A DNA stretch of 36,429 nt from a virus. The DNA is taken from the IMG/VR virus record IMGVR_UViG_3300037847_002356, positions 1-36,429 of that record; one strand, written 5' to 3'. Under the pieces are notes generated by a model, which did no database searches, was not told where the DNA came from, and saw only the letters and a list, made by a program, of their open reading frames with translations. Below are positions 23,601-29,838 of the stretch, piece after piece. Made by a program: the position numbers and the translations under genes. How positions within the stretch are numbered: the first letter of the stretch is position 1; every line of letters starts with the position of its first letter.

Positions 23601-23844
23601 GACAGCTCAGTACTACGCTAGCAATCCCGAAGCTAGGCGTAAGCGGAATAAACAGCAAGCCGCATACAACAAAACAACAGAAGGGCTTAAAATTAGAACC
23701 CGAGCTAATAAATTAAATAGGCAACTACGTACTTACGGCAACGGTGATGGTAAAGACGCATCACATACAGGTCCAAACACCGGAAAGTTAGAAAAACCAT
23801 CTACTAACCGACGCCGACCTCGCCTAAATAAAAAGTACGCATGA
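23587..23844 (+). CDS. Basic hypothetical protein (85 aa)
   Basis: An 85-residue very basic protein starting MAKGKTAQYYASNPEARRKR and containing the motif YGNGDGKDASHT, followed by a basic tail rich in Arg/Asn. The 'AKGKTAQYYxxNPEAR...GDGKDxSHT' combination is familiar from many marine phages, where it is usually a hypothetical or virion-associated protein. Its charge and place between small terminase and HNH genes suggest DNA contact during packaging, which is inference. The ATG at 23587 is preferred over an upstream TTG, giving a 14-base overlap with the small terminase. Confidence 0.78.
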   Translation: MAKGKTAQYYASNPEARRKRNKQQAAYNKTTEGLKIRTRANKLNRQLRTYGNGDGKDASHTGPNTGKLEKPSTNRRRPRLNKKYA

Positions 23845-24170
23845 CGCCACTGCTTCCTACACCTGATCACTACATTTACAACCTAATAACCATGACGTCC
23901 TCTGAAGCAAAGCGCCTTTGGAGGCGCAGCATTAAAGAGCATTTTGGCTGCACATGTGTTTATTGCGGTTCTACCTATGAATTACATGAACTCACTCTTG
24001 ATCACGTTCATCCTCGCGTGTTTGGCGGGGAAGATATTACATCGAACATTGTTCCAGCTTGTTCCAGCTGTAATCAGGAAAAAGGAAGTACACATTGGCT
24101 CAACTTTATAAGAGCCGCACACGGTGAAAACCGTCTTAGAGAACACGTTATCCTTTCACATATTTCATAA
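23841..24170 (+). CDS. HNH endonuclease
   Basis: A 109-residue HNH nuclease. It shows the zinc pair CVYCG (about residues 39-43), the catalytic LDHVHPRVFGGED segment with the first His at about residue 54, IVPACSSCNQEKG (second Cys pair and the family Asn) and THW. HNH proteins beside terminase genes in many phages act together with the large subunit in cleaving packaged DNA; others are homing enzymes. The tight placing here (overlaps of 4 and 1 bases with both neighbours) favours a packaging function. A second ATG at 23892 is a possible start. Confidence 0.88.
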   Translation: MTPLLPTPDHYIYNLITMTSSEAKRLWRRSIKEHFGCTCVYCGSTYELHELTLDHVHPRVFGGEDITSNIVPACSSCNQEKGSTHWLNFIRAAHGENRLREHVILSHIS

Positions 24171-25015
24171 TGAATGAAGAGGATTTTATTCCAATTCCAG
24201 CACGTGTAGCGTTGCTACAAAAACTGGGTCAACCGGTAGGTGATTTACCGACAGCAGAAGCTGCGCGGGCTTTGAAAATTCTTCAAAGTTTGCAAGACAA
24301 TCCACCTCAAAATGCTCGTGCACGTCGTAAAGTAATTAAAAACCCTGTTACAAGAACACAAGGGTCTATGATACCTACTTCTAGTGGATATACTATCCAG
24401 TTTAAGGACATGGATAGTGGGTACAATAGACCTAAAAACCAAAAGCCGGTTGATACTTTAGGAACGCAAGCCACAATTAATCAACTTATTAACGAAATTC
24501 CTACAAGGGAAGAACGTAAAAGGGTTGGTAGTAGAGTAGAAAGTCGGTACACATTTAGTCCTTTGCGAGATGAACAGGACGCAAAAAAAGAAAGGTTGAC
24601 AGGCAAACCAACTAACCAGCGGGCATCAGCATATAAAAGAAATACTAAAGGTGCTTTTACTGCTTACCCTTCAGTAGAGGGTGACTACGACACTATGGTT
24701 GGTTACGGTGAACGTATTAAAGAGACAACCTGGCAACCGCGTGACGCCAAACGTCGGTTTGGTAAGCATGTCCAATTTGACACCACAGATGTTGTAAGAC
24801 AACTTGGAAAAATTGGTGCACGTAAAGCAGCTGCACGTGGTATTGCTTCAACGTTTGGTCCTAAAGCACAAGCTACTGTAGAAGTTGCTATGCTTGCTGA
24901 CGATTTCTTAGAAAATTTGTTAGGCACTGCCCCGTCTCAAATGTTTAAGAACTATCTAGATCAACAATTTGCTGAAGGTAAGATTCCAAAACCAATTACA
25001 CTTATAAAACCCTAA
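24170..25015 (+). CDS. Hypothetical basic protein in the packaging cluster
   Basis: A 281-residue protein without a recognised family. The N-terminus has a compact segment FIPIPARVALLQKLGQPVGD; the middle (about 45-200) is very basic, low in hydrophobics and probably disordered; the C-terminal 70 residues are helical (IGARKAAARGIASTFGPKAQ, ATVEVAMLADDFLENLLG). The arrangement suits a minor virion or DNA-binding protein. It overlaps the HNH stop by one base and the sulfotransferase-like start by one base, so it belongs to the packaging operon. Confidence 0.75.
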   Translation: MNEEDFIPIPARVALLQKLGQPVGDLPTAEAARALKILQSLQDNPPQNARARRKVIKNPVTRTQGSMIPTSSGYTIQFKDMDSGYNRPKNQKPVDTLGTQATINQLINEIPTREERKRVGSRVESRYTFSPLRDEQDAKKERLTGKPTNQRASAYKRNTKGAFTAYPSVEGDYDTMVGYGERIKETTWQPRDAKRRFGKHVQFDTTDVVRQLGKIGARKAAARGIASTFGPKAQATVEVAMLADDFLENLLGTAPSQMFKNYLDQQFAEGKIPKPITLIKP

Positions 25016-25569
25016 TGTGTACATGCCACCCAATCTTCGTTACAGGACCACAGAGGAGCGGTACAACAATTGCAGCTCGTATCTTAGCTAACGATCTCAA
25101 TCGTACCTATATAGACGAGTCTGAATACCACGCAGAGACGCTACCGTCTGATGCTGTTGTACAAGCTCCTTTCCTGTACAAGTTTGTACCTGAACTGTCC
25201 TTCAAACACCCAGGTGCACACTTCATCTTCATGCAGCGAGACAAGCTGCAGATAGTTAAAAGTATGGAACGCATCGAGTGGTACAAAGACTACATCGACG
25301 ATCCACACTTCTATTCCACCTACGTAGACACCGTATACAACACCATAGATGCATTTAAGTTGACGCTTACAGAAGATCGGTGGACAGATTTGGCATACGA
25401 CTCACTACGCACACACCCTTTATTTATAAATGACAGAAAGACGTTCACGGCGCGGCAGTGGGAAAAAGACAAACCCATCGGTCCAACAACCTGGAGAAGC
25501 GACGAATGCGCTAAGTCTTATTCAATCAGACTTCAAGATATTCCTCCAGGCTCTGTGGCAACAACTTGA
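25015..25569 (+). CDS. Sulfotransferase-like P-loop protein
   Basis: A 184-residue protein. The N-terminus reads IFVTGPQRSGTTIAARILAN (residues 7-26), the 5'-phosphosulfate-binding loop of PAPS-dependent sulfotransferases (PRSGTT type). AHFIFMQRDKLQIVKSM (about 64-80) corresponds to the family's 3'-phosphate-binding strand-helix (VxRDPxxxxxS). If active it would move sulfate from PAPS to a glycan or other acceptor. It is shorter than most sulfotransferases (usually 250 or more), and a P-loop kinase remains possible. The last 46 residues are overprinted by the large terminase start. It lies in the packaging operon, an odd place for a metabolic enzyme. Confidence 0.7.
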   Translation: MCTCHPIFVTGPQRSGTTIAARILANDLNRTYIDESEYHAETLPSDAVVQAPFLYKFVPELSFKHPGAHFIFMQRDKLQIVKSMERIEWYKDYIDDPHFYSTYVDTVYNTIDAFKLTLTEDRWTDLAYDSLRTHPLFINDRKTFTARQWEKDKPIGPTTWRSDECAKSYSIRLQDIPPGSVATT

Positions 25570-27241
25570 TTTGCCCTCCCCTACACGTGCTCAATATGCA
25601 ATTGCTGATTACCTCCAACACGGTCCGAAGCGTTTGCAGATCCAAGCATTTCGGGGAGTTGGTAAGAGTTGGATTACAGGTGCTTTTGTTCTTTGGGTTT
25701 TATTTAATAACCCCGAAAAGAAAATTATGATTATCTCTGCGTCTAAAGAACGTGCAGATAACATGTCAATCTTCCTACAAAAACTAATCATTGAAACACC
25801 ATGGCTTTCTCATTTACGTCCGAAGTCCGACGATGCAAGGTGGTCCAGGATAAGCTTCGATGTGAATTGCTCACCTCACCAAGCACCCAGCGTAAAAAGC
25901 GTGGGCATCACTGGACAGCTAACCGGAAGCCGCGCCGATTTAATGATTCTAGACGACATTGAAGTTCCTGGCAACTCAATGACAGAAATGATGAGGGAGA
26001 AACTCCTTCAACTGTGTACAGAAGCTGAATCTATCCTAACACCTAAAGATGACAGCCGCATTATGTACCTTGGTACTCCTCAAACAACTTTCACTATCTA
26101 TCGTAAGCTTGCCGAGCGCAATTACAGGCCCTTCGTCTGGCCTGCAAGAGTACCACGAAAGCTTAGTAATTACGAAGGACTCATTGCTCCCCAGTTGCAA
26201 GAAGATATCGACAATGGAGCAGAACCTTGGCAAGTAACAGACCCTAACCGCTTTTCTGATGACGATCTTATAGAACGTGAAGCTGCTATGGGTCGTAGCA
26301 ACTTTATGTTGCAGTTCATGTTAGACACCTCCCTTAGTGATGCTGAAAAATTCCCACTCAAAATGGCTGACCTCGTGGTTACTTCTGTTAACCCTGAAAC
26401 TTGCCCTGATTCCGTCGTCTGGTGCTCAGACCCCAAAAACGTCATCAAAGAACTACCGACAGTGGGTCTTCCTGGAGATTATTTCTACAGTCCAATGCAG
26501 CTCAAAGGAGAATGGCTCCCTTACTCCGAAAGAATCTGCTCGGTTGATCCGTCGGGTCGTGGAACAGATGAAACGACAGCAGCTTATATCTCCCAACGCA
26601 ACGGTTTCTTGTACTTGCACGAAATGCGAGCTTATAGAGACGGATACTCCGACACAACACTTTTGGATATTCTGAGGGGCTGTAAAAAATTTGGTGTAAA
26701 CAAACTTGTAGTAGAAACAAACTTTGGAGACGGAATCGTTGCTGAACTTTTTAGAAAGCACCTCCAACAAACTAAGCAAGGTATTGATATCGAAGAGGTC
26801 CGTGCCAACGTCCGAAAGGAGGATCGGATCATTGATACCCTTGAGCCTATACTTAATCAACACAGGCTTGTTGTAGATAAAGGGGTCATTGATTGGGATT
26901 ATAACTCCAACAAAGACGAAGCGCCTGAAAAACGACTCATGTACATGCTTTTTTACCAAATGAGTCGCATGTGTCGCGAAAAGGGAGCCGTTAAACACGA
27001 CGACCGTTTAGACGCACTTGCACAAGGTGTCAAGTATTTTACAGATGCTTTTGGTATTTCAGCACAGGAAGAGATCAACTCTCGTAAACGTGATGAGTGG
27101 AATCAAATGCTTGCTGAGTTCCTAGATGACCCACATGCAAGTGCTAATCACCTTGTATTGGGTATGGATTTAGAGCAAAGACAAGCTGCAAGCGGAAACC
27201 CCTCTTCTATCGTCCCAACATGGGTAGATCCAAGACAGTAA
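25430..27241 (+). CDS. Terminase large subunit (gp19-like)
   Basis: The packaging motor ATPase and nuclease, 603 residues (T7 gp19 is 586). Seen: Walker A FRGVGKSW (Lys79), Walker B LMILDDIE, the coupling motif YLGTPQTT, and the nuclease acidic residues in SVDPSGRGTDETTAAY, VVETNFGDG and HDDRLDALAQG. Homology to other T7-like terminases seems to begin near residue 28 (LSLIQSDFKIFLQALW). The preceding Arg/Ser/Lys-rich stretch (MTERRSRRGSGKKTN) is encoded within the overlapping sulfotransferase-like gene. No other in-frame ATG or GTG lies before the conserved part, so the 140-base overlap appears real. Confidence 0.96.
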   Translation: MTERRSRRGSGKKTNPSVQQPGEATNALSLIQSDFKIFLQALWQQLDLPSPTRAQYAIADYLQHGPKRLQIQAFRGVGKSWITGAFVLWVLFNNPEKKIMIISASKERADNMSIFLQKLIIETPWLSHLRPKSDDARWSRISFDVNCSPHQAPSVKSVGITGQLTGSRADLMILDDIEVPGNSMTEMMREKLLQLCTEAESILTPKDDSRIMYLGTPQTTFTIYRKLAERNYRPFVWPARVPRKLSNYEGLIAPQLQEDIDNGAEPWQVTDPNRFSDDDLIEREAAMGRSNFMLQFMLDTSLSDAEKFPLKMADLVVTSVNPETCPDSVVWCSDPKNVIKELPTVGLPGDYFYSPMQLKGEWLPYSERICSVDPSGRGTDETTAAYISQRNGFLYLHEMRAYRDGYSDTTLLDILRGCKKFGVNKLVVETNFGDGIVAELFRKHLQQTKQGIDIEEVRANVRKEDRIIDTLEPILNQHRLVVDKGVIDWDYNSNKDEAPEKRLMYMLFYQMSRMCREKGAVKHDDRLDALAQGVKYFTDAFGISAQEEINSRKRDEWNQMLAEFLDDPHASANHLVLGMDLEQRQAASGNPSSIVPTWVDPRQ

Positions 27242-27395
27242 CTGGTGTCTTAACATTAGACACACATATCTAAATGTTAAACGCCACTGTATACAGGGAA
27301 GTGAGAAGGGTGGACTCATTTCCTTGTACTGACAAGGGGGACTCGACAAGTTTGATGACCCCTTGTTCACTACTCAAGCCGTGTTCTTGAGTCCT
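27242..27395 (+). other. Structured non-coding block after terminase
   Basis: No convincing ORF. Several strong helices are possible: TTAACATTAGA with TCTAAATGTTAA (27250-27280, one bulge); CCTTGT/ACAAGG (27322-27337) competing with ACAAGGGG/CCCCTTGT (27332-27366); ACTCAAG/CTTGAGT (27372-27392); and a long-range GGACTC/GAGTCC (27312-27317 with 27389-27394). None is followed by a T-run. It may be a structured RNA or the terminase recognition/terminal repeat region between late and early genes. The 23-bp repeat lies at 27278-27300. Confidence 0.5.
27278..27300 (+). repeat. 23-bp perfect repeat, intergenic copy
   Basis: Identical in all 23 bases and in the same orientation to 32358-32380 inside the RNA polymerase gene. 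It begins TAAACGCCAC and ends ATACAGGGAA, and contains the perfect palindrome CTGTATACAG (27287-27296). Flanking bases differ on both sides, so the match is sharply bounded. Confidence 0.9.
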
Positions 27396-27466
27396 TACTA
27401 ACCGACAAACAATTAAATTACATGTAATAAATAACATTATTTAAATTACGTGTTTTACTTATTATC

Positions 27467-27495
27467 TTTTCAGGACTTGTTCCTGAACTTATAAT
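27467..27495 (+). promoter_or_regulatory. sigma70-type thyX promoter with palindromic operator
   Basis: The -10 box TATAAT (27490-27495) is a perfect consensus match; 17 bases upstream lies TTTTCA (27467-27472, 4 of 6 to TTGACA). The spacer holds a perfect inverted repeat TTCAGGA-CTTGT-TCCTGAA (27469-27487). It sits 20 bases before the thyX start in a very AT-rich stretch. It suggests transcription by the host polymerase with a repressor or hairpin acting at the promoter. Confidence 0.6.
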
Positions 27496-27514
27496 ATCTC
27501 ACTTAACTTATTAA

Positions 27515-28141
27515 ATGCACTCCGTACAACTTGTCCATTCCACTTCTAATGGTGATGATCTGATCTCTTTCATGGCACGTGTGTCAAATCCTAAAAATCA
27601 AAACAACACTGAGACCAGTGATAAATTGATTAAGTATTTGATTAAACATAAACATTGGTCACCTTTTGAAATGGTCAATATGTGTGTAGAAATTAAAACT
27701 ACACGCAGTATTAGTACTCAAATCTTGAGACATAGAAGCTTTAGTTTTCAAGAATTTAGTCAACGATATGCTGAAGTAACTGAACGTCCAATTGTTCCTA
27801 ATATTCGACGTCAAGATCTTATTAATCGACAGAATAGTACAGATGATATTGATCCAATTACTGTACAAGAGTTTCAGCTAAAATCTGATCTACTGTTTGA
27901 TCAGTCGTTGTATCTCTATAACGAAATGCTTAGTGCAGGTGTAGCTAAGGAATGTGCACGTGAAGTGTTGCCGTTGAGTTCACCAACTACGATGTATATG
28001 AATGGTACGTTGAGATCGTGGATTCATTACACAGATCTTCGTTGTGGTAATGGTACACAATATGAGCACAGAATTATTGCTGATCAATGTCGTGAATTGA
28101 TTCGAGAGTGTTTTCCTAAAGTGTACGCTGCTTTGTCCTGA
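27515..28141 (+). CDS. thyX: Flavin-dependent thymidylate synthase ThyX
   Basis: Makes dTMP from dUMP using FAD, NADPH and methylene-tetrahydrofolate, supplying thymidine for phage replication. The 208-residue protein has the ThyX motif RHRSFSFQEFS (RHR-X7-S; Arg72-His73-Arg74, Ser82) followed by QRY, an N-terminal HKHWSPFEMVNMCVEIKTTR (the substrate-site His-x-SPFEH/M region), and the C-terminal catalytic region ECAREVLPLSS with LRSWIHYTDLRC. It is complete. It has its own host-type promoter immediately upstream and is followed by tiny overlapping genes. Confidence 0.97.
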   Translation: MHSVQLVHSTSNGDDLISFMARVSNPKNQNNTETSDKLIKYLIKHKHWSPFEMVNMCVEIKTTRSISTQILRHRSFSFQEFSQRYAEVTERPIVPNIRRQDLINRQNSTDDIDPITVQEFQLKSDLLFDQSLYLYNEMLSAGVAKECAREVLPLSSPTTMYMNGTLRSWIHYTDLRCGNGTQYEHRIIADQCRELIRECFPKVYAALS

Positions 28142-28233
28142 TGGTTGTTTGGAGTGTCCTTTGGATGATTGCTATTCTGTTAGTAGCAGTCTCTTACATT
28201 ATTTATCTGGTTTTAAACTTTGATTCTACTTAA
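28141..28233 (+). CDS. Single-span membrane mini-protein (30 aa)
   Basis: A 30-residue protein that is almost entirely one membrane helix: MVVWSVLWMIAILLVAVSYI followed by IYLVLNFDST. Its start overlaps the thyX stop by one base (TGATG), which suggests coupled translation. Proteins this short are easily chance ORFs, but the uninterrupted hydrophobic stretch and tight coupling support it. Possible roles, all inferred, are membrane-targeted host inhibition or holin-like activity. Confidence 0.55.
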   Translation: MVVWSVLWMIAILLVAVSYIIYLVLNFDST

Positions 28234-28234
28234 T

Positions 28235-28348
28235 ATGCTTATTGTCGGGCTGGTAGAAATCGGTCCTGATGTATATCAACTGCAGTTGCTGTCTGAAACC
28301 GGTGAGATTGTAGAGTACATCCTCTCAAAAAATGACAAAAATCTCTGA
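28235..28348 (+). CDS. Small hypothetical protein (37 aa)
   Basis: A 37-residue acidic protein, MLIVGLVEIGPDVYQLQLLS followed by ETGEIVEYILSKNDKNL, with a beta-hairpin-like alternation. It begins one base after the preceding stop. No family is recognised. The sequence after its stop turns into the structured, GC-richer non-coding block, so it ends the thyX mini-operon. Confidence 0.55.
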   Translation: MLIVGLVEIGPDVYQLQLLSETGEIVEYILSKNDKNL

Positions 28349-28360
28349 AGTCTATTAACG

Positions 28361-28481
28361 ACTGGGATCCGCGCAGTTTCCCCCATAGGGGGGGTGGCCT
28401 TGGACGTGTGTCTGCGGCTGGACGGACGGCTGGACGCGGTAACATCCCAGTTATTGCAAGGGTTTTGGGCCTTGCGTAACT
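28361..28481 (+). other. Structured RNA/DNA element with alternative folds
   Basis: ACTGGGAT-CCGC (28361-28372) is complementary to GCGG (28436-28439) and ATCCCAGT (28444-28451). Inside is CCCCC-ATA-GGGGG (28380-28392). Downstream, AGTTA..GCAAGG pairs with CCTTGC.TAACT (28449-28481) and shares bases 28449-28451 with the first helix, so full forms of the two exclude each other. Confidence 0.5.
28415..28436 (+). repeat. Short direct repeats (CGGCTGGACG x2)
   Basis: CGGCTGGACG occurs at 28415-28424 and 28427-28436, a 12-base period; a third TGGACG lies at 28401-28406. The arrangement is iteron-like and sits in the loop region of the structured element. Confidence 0.6.
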
Positions 28482-28714
28482 GTGTGAATGGCAGGTACGC
28501 AGACAATGGACAGCAGCAATAGGGCAGCTGTGGTGCATGTGTCGTATGTATTTGGTGCGATCTGTCGCGACCGATTAGCTCAGCTAATGTTATTGATAAG
28601 TATTAGTAATGTTAAGCGTTACAACAAAACCAACGACCAAAAGCCAAAGACCTGCCACACTGTGTGCATCGAGCGAAACACCTTCCACTCACCTTCGTTC
28701 GATCACACCAACCC

Positions 28715-28897
28715 ATGACCACAACACTCGCTGTGTTGCTGGTTGTTCTCCTCCTCCCTTGCATTCTCCTTCTGTACATCACAGAAGAACCCAAGACCAA
28801 AGCAAAGAGGATGGTGAGCAACGGCCACAAACACAAAGCCATTGCCAAACGGTTCAACGTCTCGCATCAGCAGATCTCCGCATGGTGCAGAGCATGA
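28715..28897 (+). CDS. Membrane-anchored helix-turn-helix mini-protein (60 aa)
   Basis: A 60-residue protein with an N-terminal membrane segment (about 4-22, TLAVLLVVLLLPCILLLYI) and a C-terminal segment GHKHKAIAKRFNVSHQQISA, which reads as a helix-turn-helix (AxxFNVSxxxIxxW, as in transposase/Trp-repressor-like HTHs). A membrane-bound DNA-binding protein of this size is unusual. The ATG at 28715 is used; an earlier in-frame ATG at 28664 would put a hydrophilic stretch before the membrane segment. Its stop overlaps the next start (ATGA). It is the first clear gene after the structured block. Confidence 0.65.
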   Translation: MTTTLAVLLVVLLLPCILLLYITEEPKTKAKRMVSNGHKHKAIAKRFNVSHQQISAWCRA

Positions 28898-29070
28898 CCA
28901 CACCCACCTATGAGCTGAGGGATCGTGTCTTCGTTGGCAGTTCCATCGGCTACTACAAGTTCATCACGGTTGAGACCTTCTCTGATCGTGACCTGGCATA
29001 CAAAGAGCTGACCGCCTACAAGCGCAGCCCTGCTTCATACGACCCATTCATTGTGGAGACCCACACATGA
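28894..29070 (+). CDS. Small hypothetical protein, paralogue A (58 aa)
   Basis: A 58-residue protein containing IGYYKFITVETFSDRDLAYK followed by ELTAYKRSPASYDPFIVE. The pattern (Y/F)K(F/W)xTVExFxxxxxAxxxLxxxKxxxPxxY is shared with the 52-residue protein at 29839-29997, implying that the two are diverged duplicates. No function is known. It overlaps the HTH mini-gene by 4 bases. The start is fixed by that overlap although the frame is open further upstream. Confidence 0.7.
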   Translation: MTTPTYELRDRVFVGSSIGYYKFITVETFSDRDLAYKELTAYKRSPASYDPFIVETHT

Positions 29071-29192
29071 GGTTCTACATCACTTGCTTAGCTGTAACAC
29101 TGTTCAGCGTTGCACAGTATGTGGACCATCGCGCAGCGAAGCACTGCGAGCGGGTAACGTCCATGACTTACAACCAATGCCGTCAACACTAA
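29067..29192 (+). CDS. Exported mini-protein with two cysteines (41 aa)
   Basis: A 41-residue protein with a signal-like N-terminus (MRFYITCLAVTLFSVAQY) and a short polar tail with Cys27 and Cys38 that could form a disulfide. It overlaps the previous gene by 4 bases (ATGA). It has no recognised family. It may be a small membrane or periplasmic early protein. Confidence 0.55.
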   Translation: MRFYITCLAVTLFSVAQYVDHRAAKHCERVTSMTYNQCRQH

Positions 29193-29196
29193 ACAC

Positions 29197-29508
29197 ATGA
29201 ACGCCAACCAACCATTCACCGTTGCAGACCTCAAGCACTTCATCAGGTGCCAGTCCATTCGGGACAGTCGCAACTATGACGCCAATTCCTGGCGCATTGA
29301 GACTAACAGCATCAGACAGCAGCGTCGCCGTGTTCAGCGTGAATTCCCTGCACGTTACAACAACGACAATGCAGAGTTAATCCCTGGTGATTACTTTGGC
29401 ACGCGTTTACGTATTGAACGCTACAGCATCGAGTACATCCCTGGTCAATACTCACCCACAGAGATTTGGGATGCTGTCTACGATTACTTCTATCAAACCA
29501 ATTCATGA
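29197..29508 (+). CDS. Early hypothetical protein (103 aa)
   Basis: A 103-residue protein rich in Tyr, Arg and Asn. The N-terminal FTVADLKHFIRCQSIRDSRN looks helical and the C-terminus RLRIERYSIEYIPGQYSPTE, IWDAVYDYFYQTNS has beta then helix character. No family recognised. It is the longest of the early mini-genes between thyX and RNA polymerase. The start lies four bases after the preceding stop; the stop overlaps the next start by 4 bases. Confidence 0.72.
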   Translation: MNANQPFTVADLKHFIRCQSIRDSRNYDANSWRIETNSIRQQRRRVQREFPARYNNDNAELIPGDYFGTRLRIERYSIEYIPGQYSPTEIWDAVYDYFYQTNS

Positions 29509-29780
29509 CACTAACAGCCACACCAGCACGGATGTTATGTGTTCAGGAAAAATGGGGCATTGTTTGTGGATCTCAATCCGTGGACATTGCCTCTTTACCT
29601 GATAAACAGATTGACTCAATCCGTCGCCTTATTAAACAGTCACCCGATGGCGTGTTTATTGTCAAGAACTGGCTCGAATTGGCATTCCTTGCTAACAATG
29701 CGGGAGTCGATTTGTTGCCTGTTTCTATCTACAAACCACGCAAAGGCTGGCAACACATCACCATTAATACGAAACGTTAA
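29505..29780 (+). CDS. Early hypothetical protein (91 aa)
   Basis: A 91-residue protein, MTLTATPARMLCVQEKWGIV at the start, with helices SLPDKQIDSIRRLIKQSPDG and FIVKNWLELAFLANNAGVDL, and a basic C-terminal KPRKGWQHITINTKR. No known motif. It overlaps the upstream gene by 4 bases (ATGA), which sets the start, and is followed by a hairpin with a T-rich tail, suggesting the end of a transcription unit. Confidence 0.7.
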   Translation: MTLTATPARMLCVQEKWGIVCGSQSVDIASLPDKQIDSIRRLIKQSPDGVFIVKNWLELAFLANNAGVDLLPVSIYKPRKGWQHITINTKR

Positions 29781-29789
29781 GTTTTAATG

Positions 29790-29814
29790 ACTGGGCAAAT
29801 TGTCCAGTTATTTT
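29790..29814 (+). terminator. Terminator-like hairpin in the early region
   Basis: ACTGGGCA (29790-29797) pairs with TGTCCAGT (29801-29808), 8 bp with one G-T pair and a three-base loop, followed by TATTTT. It follows the 91-aa gene by nine bases. Confidence 0.55.
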
Positions 29815-29838
29815 ACTCAGTGTTCACACTCACAAATC

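Larger units (their letters stand above)
28349..28714 (+). other. Non-coding early-region block
   Basis: About 366 bases without a convincing gene. The first part (to about 28481) is GC-richer and highly structured; the second part is AT-richer with GCGA-TCTG-TCGC (28558-28569), an 8-bp palindrome GTCGCGAC and the hairpin ATTAG-CTCAG-CTAAT around 28575-28589, followed by an AT-rich stretch with two ATGTTA copies. It could hold early promoters, a genome end or an origin; the sequence alone does not decide. Confidence 0.5.

Noticed and set aside
27242-27514. tRNA gene or group I intron in the terminase-thyX gap
   Set aside because: The helices do not form a cloverleaf, there is no GTTCRANY T-loop in the right place, and no intron core elements could be recognised.
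28488-28718. 76-aa open frame in the non-coding early block
   Set aside because: Composition is not protein-like, there is no ribosome site or family resemblance, and the end overlaps the better supported HTH mini-gene.
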